Positions 39,114 through 49,151 of a DNA stretch of 64,000 nt are shown here, in pieces (the first letter of the stretch is position 1; each line of letters begins with the position of its first letter). Under the pieces are notes generated by a model. That model did no database searches, was not told the DNA's origin, and saw only the letters and a program-made list of their open reading frames with translations. The translations under genes were made by a program, and so were the position numbers. Origin of the DNA: Candidatus Zixiibacteriota bacterium (GTDB lineage Bacteria; Zixibacteria; MSB-5A5; GN15; JACZUZ01); contig JAJRPJ010000011.1 in NCBI GenBank assembly GCA_024280835.1, forward strand, positions 310,001-374,000. Reading direction: 5' to 3'.

Positions 39114-39115
39114 CG

Positions 39116-40606
39116 CTAACCAACTGCTGTATTTGCTTGATAGCCGAGCTGACCTAGTGCGCTCAGCGCTTCATGTTCTTCGCTATAGGCTTGTTTTCCT
39201 GAAGCCGTGATTTCATACTGCTCAGCGCCTTTGCCGAGTAGCAACACTGTATCGCCTTCTTGAGCGAGACTGAGCGCCTCTTTTATTGCTTCGCGGCGAT
39301 TGACAATAGCTTTGTGTTCGCCCGTCACTCCTTTGAGTGTCTCATCAATAATCGCCTGCGGATTTTCGCTACGTGGATTATCTGATGTGACAATAACTAT
39401 CTCAGCTGCGCTGGCGGCCTCTCCCATTGGGGCGCGTTTGCCAGAGTCACGGTCTCCGCCACATCCATAGAGCGCAATAAGCTTTCCCTTGGTGAAGCGC
39501 CTTGCCGCTTGGATAACACGCGCAATTGCATCGGGTGTGTGGGCATAATCGATTATCACCGCAAAAGGTTGACCGCAATCAATCTGCTGAAAGCGTCCAG
39601 GCGCTGGCTCAACTTGTTCGAGAGCGCGCACTGCTGTGTCTAAATCTACTCCTGAGGCTAAGCCTGTTGTCAAAGCTCCGAGCATGTTCATCAGGTTGAA
39701 CTCGCCACATAGTTTGGCTTGAATGGTGCGTGTCCCCATCGGAGTGACAACATCAAAAATTGTTCCATTGGCTGAATAATCTCTGGCAGTGGTGTAAACA
39801 TCAGCGCTTGTATCTTGTAGTGAAAAACTTAAGTAGGCCGAAGAGATTCTACCGAATAGTTCGCGGAACTCGGGCACATCGAGATTGATGACAGCGTATT
39901 TCATAAGCCCGTCGAGTTTGGTCAAGAGCAAGGCTTTGGATTCAAAATAGCTTTTCATGTCACCATGAAAATCGAGATGATCGCGAGTGAGGTTTGTAAA
40001 TAGTCCGACTCGGAACTCAACATTCTCTACCCTGCCTAGTTCGAGAGCATGTGATGAGACTTCCATGATTACATTCGAGCATCTATTCGAGCGCATTAGA
40101 AACAATAAGCGCTGTATATCCAATGATTCGGGTGTAGTGCGTTCAGCTTCAAAGATTTCACCCGCGGTGTCATAACCGAGCGAACCAATCAAACCAACTT
40201 TTTTGTTGCGACCTTCAAGAATTGCTTTTAGGAGATAGGCCGATGTGGTTTTGCCGTTTGTGCCAGTGATTCCGCATACCTTGAGCGCTTTGCCTGGGTA
40301 GCGGTAGAACTTTGCCGCCAAATCAGATAGAGCCTTGCGGCAATTGTCGGTTTTCACCCAGGTCACAGACAAATTATTTTCGTTTTCGCGCTCTGAGATG
40401 ATTGCCAGCGCTCCTTGTTCGACAGCGGCGGCGGCATAGTCGAAACCATCAACAGAAAATCCAGGTACAGCGACAAACACTGATCCAGATTTTACTTGGC
40501 GCGAGTCATATTCAAGACCAGCGACAAGTCCATTGACAGGACCTGAGACTTCGCATGAATCTAAGGCGCCAATAAGTTCTTCTAATTTGAGGGACACGTT
40601 GCTCAT
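39116..40606 (-). CDS. murE: UDP-N-acetylmuramoyl-L-alanyl-D-glutamate--2,6-diaminopimelate ligase
   Basis: KVCGITGTNGKTTSAYLLKAIL, VIIDYAHTPDAIARVIQ, TSDNPRSENPQAIIDE (DNPR motif for meso-DAP). Confidence 0.96.
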   Translation of the reverse strand: MSNVSLKLEELIGALDSCEVSGPVNGLVAGLEYDSRQVKSGSVFVAVPGFSVDGFDYAAAAVEQGALAIISERENENNLSVTWVKTDNCRKALSDLAAKFYRYPGKALKVCGITGTNGKTTSAYLLKAILEGRNKKVGLIGSLGYDTAGEIFEAERTTPESLDIQRLLFLMRSNRCSNVIMEVSSHALELGRVENVEFRVGLFTNLTRDHLDFHGDMKSYFESKALLLTKLDGLMKYAVINLDVPEFRELFGRISSAYLSFSLQDTSADVYTTARDYSANGTIFDVVTPMGTRTIQAKLCGEFNLMNMLGALTTGLASGVDLDTAVRALEQVEPAPGRFQQIDCGQPFAVIIDYAHTPDAIARVIQAARRFTKGKLIALYGCGGDRDSGKRAPMGEAASAAEIVIVTSDNPRSENPQAIIDETLKGVTGEHKAIVNRREAIKEALSLAQEGDTVLLLGKGAEQYEITASGKQAYSEEHEALSALGQLGYQANTAVG

Positions 40607-40629
40607 TACTTGTGTTCTCGTCGCTCTGC

Positions 40630-42915
40630 CTAGAGCTGACTTGAACCCTTTTGGTTTTCCAGCGTGATATCCATAGAAATAGCATAATGCTCACGCTCAG
40701 AACGTGTCATTGAATACTGCTTGCCTGTAACTCGCTGACAACTAAGTGTCAGTGTGCCTCCTGTGCGTATTATACTTCCGGGGACAGGTTTCTGACTCAG
40801 AATTTTTCCAGCGCCATCTAGAACAAATTGAATATTTAGGCGAGTCAATAATAGTGACGCCTGACTGGCTGTCATCCCAACTACATCTGGCATTTGAAAA
40901 TCCTTGGCGCTTTTTGAAAGAGGCGGCTGAGTTTGAATTGCTACAATACTTCCTGGAAGTATCTTGGCTCCAGGCGCTGGAGTTTGCCAGAAGACAACAC
41001 CAGAATATGGGTCACAATCGTTGCAGTAATCTCCTTTGACAGTCACATCCAACCCAGCGCCTTTGCTATTTGCGGCTTTGGAGGTCAAGCCAATAAACTT
41101 TGGCGTAACAACATAATTCTCTTCGAGTTCAGCTGGATCATCTTCAAGCGTCAGCCTGTGTGAGGCAGGCCCGAATTTGGACGGGTTAGAAAGAGCATAG
41201 CTTTCGGCAATCCGCCTAAATGCTGGGCCACTGGTTAGACCACCATAATGAATTGGCTCAGGCTGATTCAATAGTACGATACCCGCAATTAGTGGCGAAT
41301 CGGCGGGAAAGTACCCTGCGAAAGAGGCATTGAACTTGTTCTTCAGATAACCTCTGCCATCATTTCGCGGCACTTCCGCTGTGCCAGTTTTTCCAGCTAT
41401 GGAGATAATTGCTGACTGCAACTCTTTGGCTGTGCCACTATCGACTACATTTTTCAACATCGCCTGCAAGGGCGCAACACTCTTGGATTTCATGACACGC
41501 CATAATTCTTCGGATTCACTCAAATCACGAATTTCACCATTGGCGCTGATTATTCCGCGCACCAATCGAGGACGATAGAGCATACCGCCATTGGCCACCG
41601 CCGACATCATCATCGCCATTTGCAAAGGAGTCACCGCTACTGAATGGCCAATTGAGAGGGCTGCTATATTGAACTCTGACCAGCGCATATCTGTGTGCAG
41701 CATACCGCGCTGTTCACCAGGATATTGAACCATCGTTTTTTGTCCTATACCAAACCGCTGTGAGGCTGCGGCCAACTTTTCTCCACCCAGTCCAATAGCG
41801 AGCTTAGCAACACCGATGTTGCTTGAAAAAGTTATTATATCATGGAAAGACATTTCTCCATGCTCTTCATCATCATTGAGATAGCGCCTACCACATAGCC
41901 AACGTCCATTTTCGCAATCAATGACTGAATCCACTGAGACAACACCTTCATCGAGAATCGCGGCGGCGGTTATAACTTTGTAAATTGAGCCGGGTTCAAA
42001 CGAATCTGTGATGGCTTTGAGCTTGGTTGGCCTTTCGGGATTTTTTTCGAGTGGATCATAATGGGCAATAGCTAAAATTTCACCTGTGTTACAATCCACA
42101 AAAACTGCGGCGCCACCGAGAGCGTTGAACTCATGCGTGGCCTTGCGAAGCTCTCGCTCAACTATTCCCTGAAACTCCCAATCAATTGTTAGCGCCAGAG
42201 ACTTTCCAGCAATTGAAGGCGTTTGCGCCTTTTCATCGACTTGGTAAAAATTCGCATGTCCATCTTTGCGGCCAACGGCAATTCCGACCGTTCCTGTTAG
42301 AACTGAATCAAAGCGAGACTCAATTCCTGAGATACCTTTATTGTCGATGTCTGTGTAGCCGAGAATTTGTTTGCCAATTGTGCCATAGGAATATTTCCGT
42401 CCTTGCTCTTTGCGAACATAGACTCCTCGGCGAGCGTCTTTGCGAATACGGCGGAGATGATCATCAGAGAGACCACGGCGAATCCATGAGAACTTGCCAG
42501 CTTTGATGCGATGCTTCTTTAGCGAAGTTCCTGATTTTCTCTTGAAGAGCTTATCAAAATATCTTCCGAGCTCACGCGCTTCTTTTTTGGTACGTGGATG
42601 CACATAGGCGCTGAAACGAATGACATTGACAGCGACTTCTTTGCCAAAACGGTCATAAACTACTCCACGTGCAGCTGGAATTTTGATCTTTCCAGTTGAT
42701 CGTTTTTTGGCAATTTGAGCATAGCGCGAACCATTTGTGACTTGAATAGACCACAGGCGATAGCCGAAGACACCAAACGTTAGGGCCATGACAACCAAAA
42801 CCAAAGCTAGACGCCTGCGTTCACCTGCGACATTGCGCGCGCTGGAACTGCGACTGCCCTGGCGAGCAGCGCTACTTCGACTCTCTTTTGGGTTTGCTTT
42901 TCTTGACCTAATCAC
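40630..42915 (-). CDS. ftsI: Penicillin-binding protein 2/3 (FtsI-type) with PASTA domain
   Basis: Transpeptidase SxxK FEPGSIYKVITAAAIL, SSNIGVAKL, KTGTAEVP; C-terminal PASTA-like MPDVVGMTASQASLLLTRLNIQ. Confidence 0.95.
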   Translation of the reverse strand: MIRSRKANPKESRSSAARQGSRSSSARNVAGERRRLALVLVVMALTFGVFGYRLWSIQVTNGSRYAQIAKKRSTGKIKIPAARGVVYDRFGKEVAVNVIRFSAYVHPRTKKEARELGRYFDKLFKRKSGTSLKKHRIKAGKFSWIRRGLSDDHLRRIRKDARRGVYVRKEQGRKYSYGTIGKQILGYTDIDNKGISGIESRFDSVLTGTVGIAVGRKDGHANFYQVDEKAQTPSIAGKSLALTIDWEFQGIVERELRKATHEFNALGGAAVFVDCNTGEILAIAHYDPLEKNPERPTKLKAITDSFEPGSIYKVITAAAILDEGVVSVDSVIDCENGRWLCGRRYLNDDEEHGEMSFHDIITFSSNIGVAKLAIGLGGEKLAAASQRFGIGQKTMVQYPGEQRGMLHTDMRWSEFNIAALSIGHSVAVTPLQMAMMMSAVANGGMLYRPRLVRGIISANGEIRDLSESEELWRVMKSKSVAPLQAMLKNVVDSGTAKELQSAIISIAGKTGTAEVPRNDGRGYLKNKFNASFAGYFPADSPLIAGIVLLNQPEPIHYGGLTSGPAFRRIAESYALSNPSKFGPASHRLTLEDDPAELEENYVVTPKFIGLTSKAANSKGAGLDVTVKGDYCNDCDPYSGVVFWQTPAPGAKILPGSIVAIQTQPPLSKSAKDFQMPDVVGMTASQASLLLTRLNIQFVLDGAGKILSQKPVPGSIIRTGGTLTLSCQRVTGKQYSMTRSEREHYAISMDITLENQKGSSQL

Positions 42916-42972
42916 TTGACCATCTATTCTGTTATACCAAACTGCGTTGACTAAACTACGCGAAACAGTTCT

Positions 42973-43458
42973 CTATTTATCTCTATCATCAAATATGTCC
43001 GCGGCTACTGCGCTCGAACTTTCTAGTGAGGGAGCATTTTTCATCGACAAGCGCAAAGCGCTCCACATCTGACGGATTCCATTGTCACCAGGCGCCTCCT
43101 CTCCGAAACGCACTGCATACAAGCGCTCTGGCAGAACTTGGACGAGACCAAATTTTTGATTGGCTAAATCTGAAATTCGGCCAAAGCGTGACAATTCCGC
43201 CACGTCAGTTTCGGTCTTCATCAAAATATCACGGCGCAAGCGATTAACTTCTTCGAGTTGCGCGACTTCATTTATCAGGTCCAAAGCCACGACTCTTTGC
43301 CAGACATACAAACAGGCGGCAACCATAAATAGTGAAAGCACAAACAAAGTCGTCAGCGACCTGCTAGCGACCATCCGCCGAATTGGGCCTGCTTTGCCTT
43401 GAGTAACATTTTGCCGCAAGGCTTTCAGGGCGTTCATCGTATTCTGAGAGCTATTCAT
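42973..43458 (-). CDS. ftsL: FtsL-like septum protein
   Basis: Small single-TM protein (SLTTLFVLSLFMVAACLYVWQRV) with coiled coil, between rsmH and ftsI. Confidence 0.75.
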   Translation of the reverse strand: MNSSQNTMNALKALRQNVTQGKAGPIRRMVASRSLTTLFVLSLFMVAACLYVWQRVVALDLINEVAQLEEVNRLRRDILMKTETDVAELSRFGRISDLANQKFGLVQVLPERLYAVRFGEEAPGDNGIRQMWSALRLSMKNAPSLESSSAVAADIFDDRDK

Positions 43459-44476
43459 TATTCCCCTCAGTGGATGCGCCAGCGGAGTTAGCTAGCTCTA
43501 CACGTTCAGCAATGCGAAATTTCGCCGAGCGAGAACGAGGATTGATTTCGAGCTCTCTTGCGCTGGCTCCAATTGGCTTCTTGACTAATGGCTGTAACTC
43601 TTTTTGAGCGCCACAGACACACATCGGCATCCCTGGCGGACAGACACATTTTCCCGCATAGCGCGCGAAAGTTTGTTTGACTATTCTATCTTCGAGAGAG
43701 TGGTAAGAAATCACTCCAACACGTCCGCCAACCTCCAGAGAGTCAATAACCTGCGGTAATACTTTTTCTAGTTCACCAAGTTCATCATTGACTGCGATTC
43801 TTAGCGCTTGAAAAATCCGAGCTAAGGTGCGTGTCAGATTCGCAGGACCGACTGTAGAGCTGATGATATTGCGTAAGTCACCTGTGGTGACTATAGGCTG
43901 AGTGTCACGCGCCGCGACAATTGCTTTTGAGATTCGACTAGAGCGTTTTTCTTCGCCGTATTTCCAAAAAATAGCTGATAGCTCAGAGACACCAAGAGAG
44001 TTGACCATCTCAGAGGCAGTTGTTGTTTGTTGCTGTCCCATGCGCATATCCAGTGGAGCGTCTCCTTGAAACGAAAAGCCACGCTCCGCCCAGTCGATTT
44101 GAGGTGAGGAAACACCTAAATCTAACAGAGCGCCGCTAATTGTTTCTATCTCAAGCTCCTTGATGACCGATGAAAAGGTCGAAAAAGGAGCGTTTATTAT
44201 TCGCTTAACCTGCGGGTAAGTACTAAGTCGCTTCGTCGCGACAGAAACCGCCAATTCATCGCGGTCCAATCCGTATAGATTTGCTCCCGAAGCTGAGAGC
44301 TTGGCCAAGGCTTCCAAATGCCCTGCGCCACCGACCGTGAGGTCGAAGAACACTCCACCGAGTGTGTCACTAACTGCAATCGAAAGCCATTGTATAACTT
44401 CATCAAGAAGAACGGGCTGATGCGAAAAAGTCTTGTCATCTCGTGTGACATCGCCTTTGTCTTTATCTGTGCACAT
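43451..44476 (-). CDS. rsmH: 16S rRNA (cytosine(1402)-N(4))-methyltransferase
   Basis: HQPVLLDEVIQWL, FFDLTVGGAGHLEALAKLSA, GALLDLGVSSPQID, RVGVISYHSLEDRIVKQTF. Confidence 0.97.
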   Translation of the reverse strand: MCTDKDKGDVTRDDKTFSHQPVLLDEVIQWLSIAVSDTLGGVFFDLTVGGAGHLEALAKLSASGANLYGLDRDELAVSVATKRLSTYPQVKRIINAPFSTFSSVIKELEIETISGALLDLGVSSPQIDWAERGFSFQGDAPLDMRMGQQQTTTASEMVNSLGVSELSAIFWKYGEEKRSSRISKAIVAARDTQPIVTTGDLRNIISSTVGPANLTRTLARIFQALRIAVNDELGELEKVLPQVIDSLEVGGRVGVISYHSLEDRIVKQTFARYAGKCVCPPGMPMCVCGAQKELQPLVKKPIGASARELEINPRSRSAKFRIAERVELANSAGASTEGNNE

Positions 44477-44545
44477 GCTTTTGGACTTGTCTGCAATCTT
44501 GTCTTCACTTTTTCGTCTTGAGCGTTTGTCCCGCCAATTTTACGC

Positions 44546-45013
44546 TCAACTCTCAGAGCCCGAATTGCGACCAAACAGGCGCTCAGATATTTCTTCAAAT
44601 GTTCCAGTCGTTTCGCCGCTGGACATTAACTTTTCATAACGTTCAGGATCCCAGATTTCAATTATTGTATCCACTCCGATAACCATGACCTGATCATTTA
44701 GGCCCGCCTTCTCGATAAGCCTGTCAGGGATTAAGAATCGACCTTGCTTATCTGGAGTAACTTTTGCGCTTTTCGGAAAGACTAAACGGTGAAACAAACG
44801 AGCATCTCGGCCGCCATAATTGAGAGAATTTAGCTTGGTCGTGAGACGCTCCCATTCGTCTGGCGTATAGAGAGTTAAACAGCCATCTAAGCCTGGGGCC
44901 AAGGTCAATTGCAGAGGCGAGCCGTCCTCATCGCGAGGGCGGATTTTTGATGGAAGCGCAATTCTGCCCTTTTCATCAAGATTTACATTGTATTCGCCGT
45001 AAAAACTGTCCAC
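44546..45013 (-). CDS. mraZ: Transcriptional regulator MraZ
   Basis: FYGEYNVNLDEKGRIALPSKIRP and second SpoVT-AbrB repeat VTPDKQGRFLIPDRLIEKAGL. Start placed at GTG 45013 because the longer ORF (to 45160) runs over the promoter. Confidence 0.88.
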   Translation of the reverse strand: MDSFYGEYNVNLDEKGRIALPSKIRPRDEDGSPLQLTLAPGLDGCLTLYTPDEWERLTTKLNSLNYGGRDARLFHRLVFPKSAKVTPDKQGRFLIPDRLIEKAGLNDQVMVIGVDTIIEIWDPERYEKLMSSGETTGTFEEISERLFGRNSGSES

Positions 45014-45113
45014 CTTGCAATTGTTCTCGCTTATCGGGGCCAAAATTGAGGGATTTACTGATCTCTTTTTCAGTCTAGTTTCAGGTTTTTCGGGCCAGAT
45101 TGGCGGCAAACTT

Positions 45114-45138
45114 CCCCACAACCCACCACGATTCACCA
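45114..45138 (-). promoter_or_regulatory. Candidate MraZ operator: three TGGKG boxes at 10-bp spacing
   Basis: Minus strand TGGTG-AATCG-TGGTG-GGTTG-TGGGG, matching the known direct-repeat layout of MraZ boxes. Confidence 0.75.
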
Positions 45139-45167
45139 TTATAGGGGTTTCCCCTATCAATAGTCAA
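45138..45167 (-). promoter_or_regulatory. Sigma-70-type promoter of the dcw cluster (mraZp)
   Basis: Minus strand TTGACT (45167-45162), 18-bp spacer, TATAAT (45143-45138). Confidence 0.75.
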
Positions 45168-45528
45168 GTGATTCCTCTGCATTAGTCTGAGGATATTTCG
45201 CTTGTAACTCAATTTGTCTCAATGAGTAACGGATGATGAAATTGATAATTTTCGGAACTCCAACAACTACAGCCAAATCGACGTAGAATCACAGACTCCG
45301 ATTAACTACTAGTTGAATCTTTTTTTATCGAATTTGCCCCATACTTAGCGGCCATTTCCAATTCTCAATGCCTGAATTCCAACCTATTGTTGGCTTGAGG
45401 CCATTATTTTACATGAGCTAAATAGCTATATAACAACAACATAGAGCTTCCCTGCTCTCAGTGACCATCTTCGGCGCCTTCGTTGCAACTCATACTTATT
45501 GTCCGAGTTGAAACACGAAAGGGAAACT

Positions 45529-47961
45529 ATGAAGACGCTTGACCAAATCCTGGGCGGGGTAAAGTCAATCACCAATACGGCAAATCCGACCTCATTTCGG
45601 CGCCGTACAACTCTCTCCATCTGCGCAATCCTGTTGTGCGGTCTGAGCTATAGCTCTGCCTTAGCGGAGAGTAAGGCTCTGCGTCTTGGCTTTGATGAGA
45701 CGAAAATATCCGCCGATCCTGCTAATAGCGCCTTTCTGTATTCAGATTATTCACCATTGACTCTGCCATCTGGGCTACGATTGGCTGTTCAGACTGTCAC
45801 TATTCCGATTCAAACAGCAGGTGAGACACCAACAATTACCGTTACCACAGAACGCGGGGATTGGATTGGAGCAATTGCTCCTGAGTCATTCGCACAGGTG
45901 GATATACCAACAGCCGATGACAGACGCTACGATGAAGTCAGACCCGCAATCGCGGAGTTGTTTGAGAATGGATTTTCTGGAGCGTTCCTTGAAGCAATTC
46001 GACCTAGCGCCAATGGAGCAGTTGCTCAATTGACTATTTCGCCGTATGAGATTGATAGCGCTGGTAATGTTTATGCGGTCAAAGGAATTACTCTTTCGGT
46101 TGACGCTGCGACACAGGTGATTATTGGGGAACCGCAGTATGGCGCAGCAAGTAGCAGTCCGTTTTCATCACCATCCGCGAGCCCTCTGCTGGGTTCATCA
46201 GCGACAAGTATGAATTACATCATAGTCACTAACAAAACACTTGAGCCTGAGATGCAGCGTTTGGCTGACTATAAGAACGCCACTGGTGTTTCTACTCACG
46301 TTGAATTGATAGAAGATATTTTGGCGACCTACACAGGTGTTGATGACGCTGAGGCGCTGCGCAATGCTTTGAAAGATTATTTTGAACTGGGTGTGACACA
46401 TGTCATGCTGGCAGGTGACGAGAATGTCGTACCGATTCGGCATACTTATTATTACAATACAAATACTATGCCGTTGGTCGAGAACATGATGGTCACTGAT
46501 TTGTATTTTGCTGATTTGACTGGTGATTGGGACACTGACGGAGATGGTATTTGGGGCGAGCCGACACAAGACAATCCTGATTTAACACCTGAATTGCATA
46601 TTGGCAGATTGCCTATCAGCCGCATTGATCAGGCTAAGAACTATGTCGACAAACTGATTGTTTATGAAACAAATCCAGGGTTTGGTGACGCCACCTATTT
46701 GGGCAAGACAGTTATTTATTCGTCAGATCAGATGCGTGATTTCTCCAATGGCGGACAGCATGCGATTATCGCCAATGCTATACCTGACTACTATTATGTG
46801 GACACATCATCAACAATCGAGTTTCCATCTGGAAGTTCAACTACACCAAACAACGAAAGCGCTGCCAATACAATCACTACACTTGATCAAGGTTACGGTG
46901 TCATCAATATCATTGCGCATGGTCGGCACGATGGATTTAGTGTACGCACTACGGGATACAATGCGTGGCCAAAATCGTATTTGCTAAGCGAGGGCGCCAA
47001 TGGCACACATGGGTCGCTAGATCAATTGGCGCCCAATGGCAAAATTGGACTCTATGTGGCGCTCTCTTGCGATTTGGGTGGCTTTGATATGGATGCGCCG
47101 CCATTTGTCGCCACTTCTCCGTCGTTTGTCGAAAGTGTTGTCTCGACTGAACTCTCGGGGGCTGTAGGTATGGTTGGGTATTCGCGTTGGGGTTGGGTAT
47201 ATTCGAGTTATCGTTTGCATGAATCGTTTTGGGGGCATTTGTATGGCGACGCCGAAGGTGATGTTGTTGTGGCGATGAATATGGCGGCGGCTGATTTTCC
47301 TTACTATCGCGATTTGATTTATGGACAGAATTATTATGGCGACCCGACCGTTCAGATTCATCTGGATATTCCACAAGAGGTGGCGCTAACTGTCTCAGCA
47401 GGAGATTGGGCGCAGAATACAATAGAGGTTAGTGTTTCCTCAAAAGGTTCGGCTTCACGCGGCGCGGCTATCGCTGGCGCTAAGGTAATTCTTTCTGCTG
47501 ATGGAGTTGTTTTGGCGGAGTCTGTGACTGACGCAGCAGGTAATGCTAATTTCGTCTACGAGTTTCTCCTCGGAGTTGATTATCTCGTCGCGACACATCC
47601 AACTGGAGCTCTTGTGCAACTCACTCAGTTCACGCCGAGCATTGTCACGGGTGTTGATGATGACGAGCAGAGCGTATTGCCGCAAGCATTTTCATTGCAA
47701 CAAAATTATCCAAATCCATTCCACCCCAGCACAACTATCGAATGGGATTTGCCACGTAGTTCAGATGTCAGTTATCGTGTAATAGATATTCTCGGACGCA
47801 CAGTCACACAAGCAAACCTCGGCCGTCTACCTGCTGGCCGTCACTCACTAAACTGGGAAGCCCAGAACATCAACGGCGCTGCTTTGGCCAGCGGTGTCTA
47901 TTTCTTCCAGCTAGTGACAGAGGAGAATATTGCCTCAAGGAAGATGACTTTGTTGAAGTGA
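45529..47961 (+). CDS. Gingipain-like C25 family peptidase with C-terminal T9SS type-A-like sorting domain
   Basis: Signal peptide; C25-like GYGVINIIAHGRHDGF...LYVALSCDLGGFD; C-terminus LQQNYPNPFHPSTTIEWDLP...DILGRTV...LPAGRHSLNWEA...LASGVYFFQLVTEENIASRKMTLLK. Confidence 0.88.
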   Translation: MKTLDQILGGVKSITNTANPTSFRRRTTLSICAILLCGLSYSSALAESKALRLGFDETKISADPANSAFLYSDYSPLTLPSGLRLAVQTVTIPIQTAGETPTITVTTERGDWIGAIAPESFAQVDIPTADDRRYDEVRPAIAELFENGFSGAFLEAIRPSANGAVAQLTISPYEIDSAGNVYAVKGITLSVDAATQVIIGEPQYGAASSSPFSSPSASPLLGSSATSMNYIIVTNKTLEPEMQRLADYKNATGVSTHVELIEDILATYTGVDDAEALRNALKDYFELGVTHVMLAGDENVVPIRHTYYYNTNTMPLVENMMVTDLYFADLTGDWDTDGDGIWGEPTQDNPDLTPELHIGRLPISRIDQAKNYVDKLIVYETNPGFGDATYLGKTVIYSSDQMRDFSNGGQHAIIANAIPDYYYVDTSSTIEFPSGSSTTPNNESAANTITTLDQGYGVINIIAHGRHDGFSVRTTGYNAWPKSYLLSEGANGTHGSLDQLAPNGKIGLYVALSCDLGGFDMDAPPFVATSPSFVESVVSTELSGAVGMVGYSRWGWVYSSYRLHESFWGHLYGDAEGDVVVAMNMAAADFPYYRDLIYGQNYYGDPTVQIHLDIPQEVALTVSAGDWAQNTIEVSVSSKGSASRGAAIAGAKVILSADGVVLAESVTDAAGNANFVYEFLLGVDYLVATHPTGALVQLTQFTPSIVTGVDDDEQSVLPQAFSLQQNYPNPFHPSTTIEWDLPRSSDVSYRVIDILGRTVTQANLGRLPAGRHSLNWEAQNINGAALASGVYFFQLVTEENIASRKMTLLK

Positions 47962-48003
47962 TCTGCCGAAACCGCGGTGGTTTTGATTCGCGTTTTCTGT
48001 ATT

Positions 48004-49029
48004 CTACCGAACAGTATCCCGTTCATTTCCGAGTTGGCAAAGTTCTGTGTTTAACCACTTGAGCGTTTTTCGTGACTTGTAGCCAACAGGAAAATCAGGG
48101 TTAATCGAAAGAAAACCGATCTGCTCACCGTACTGGTTAACAATTCTTGGAGGCTTAGTTCCAGTCGGATTACACGGGCACGATTCTGAATTAACATCAC
48201 CAAACATACTTTCAGGGTTCCATATTGATTTCTCAGCCCGCCTTCCAAATGTGCCATAAGAATTGAATATCGCATCAATATCAAATTCTGGACATGATAC
48301 GCAACCCAAGTCAATGTCCCCATGCTCACCGCCAATCAATCTCACTTCGTCAGGTAGCTCTTGAAATCCTTCAGCAATGATTCCATCCAGTATAAGTTTT
48401 TCGGAAATCTCGCGAATCGCATCAGCTAGAACCTTTGACGTTGAAGTAATAAAATCTCCTGATGTAGTTGAATTTGCTCTCCATATTACTTCTGGCTCTT
48501 TATTCAACTCAATCCGAACAACTCTGGCATCAAGTTTGACATTTGACTGCGTCAGTGTCATGCCTGGTATATGTCGGGTTGTAGTGGTACTGGATCCTGC
48601 TTCAGTAGTAGACACTGAAAAGAGATTACCCCATCTCTGAATTGTACTGCTTGAAACTCCAGTGCTTTGAGTCTTCGAGACTGTCTTACCAGGTGTAGAA
48701 AAATAATCAACCCAAAAATCACTAACCGCGACAATGACCAAAGCCTCGATATTTCTAGACACAAGAGTCTCTGAGATTTCACTCTGAGTATAACTCTTCA
48801 GCGGCGGTAGGACATCAATTGCCCTATATACTTTGACATTCGCATTGCTAAGTTTCTGCATACAAAGATTCTCGATTTTCGACTTCATTTCCAGATTATC
48901 ATAAGGAGCTGAAACGACAATTGAGTGAAACGTTGGTCTCATCTGCGGACTCTGCTTGACAGATACAACTGATGTTTTGGTGCAGGACACGCACAACACA
49001 GTCAGAACGAATAACACAACATTCTTCAT
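48004..49029 (-). CDS. Hypothetical lipoprotein
   Basis: 341 aa; MKNVVLFVLTVLCVSCTK lipobox. Confidence 0.7.
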   Translation of the reverse strand: MKNVVLFVLTVLCVSCTKTSVVSVKQSPQMRPTFHSIVVSAPYDNLEMKSKIENLCMQKLSNANVKVYRAIDVLPPLKSYTQSEISETLVSRNIEALVIVAVSDFWVDYFSTPGKTVSKTQSTGVSSSTIQRWGNLFSVSTTEAGSSTTTTRHIPGMTLTQSNVKLDARVVRIELNKEPEVIWRANSTTSGDFITSTSKVLADAIREISEKLILDGIIAEGFQELPDEVRLIGGEHGDIDLGCVSCPEFDIDAIFNSYGTFGRRAEKSIWNPESMFGDVNSESCPCNPTGTKPPRIVNQYGEQIGFLSINPDFPVGYKSRKTLKWLNTELCQLGNERDTVR

Positions 49030-49151
49030 TTAATATTCCTCTCGACACATCATCTTGTACGTCATTGAAACTTCTATTTCATTCTATCAATTCTAGTCGT
49101 GGTATACATGAATTCCTTCTAACAACTTTTACAGCATCCAGCCGTACAAAC

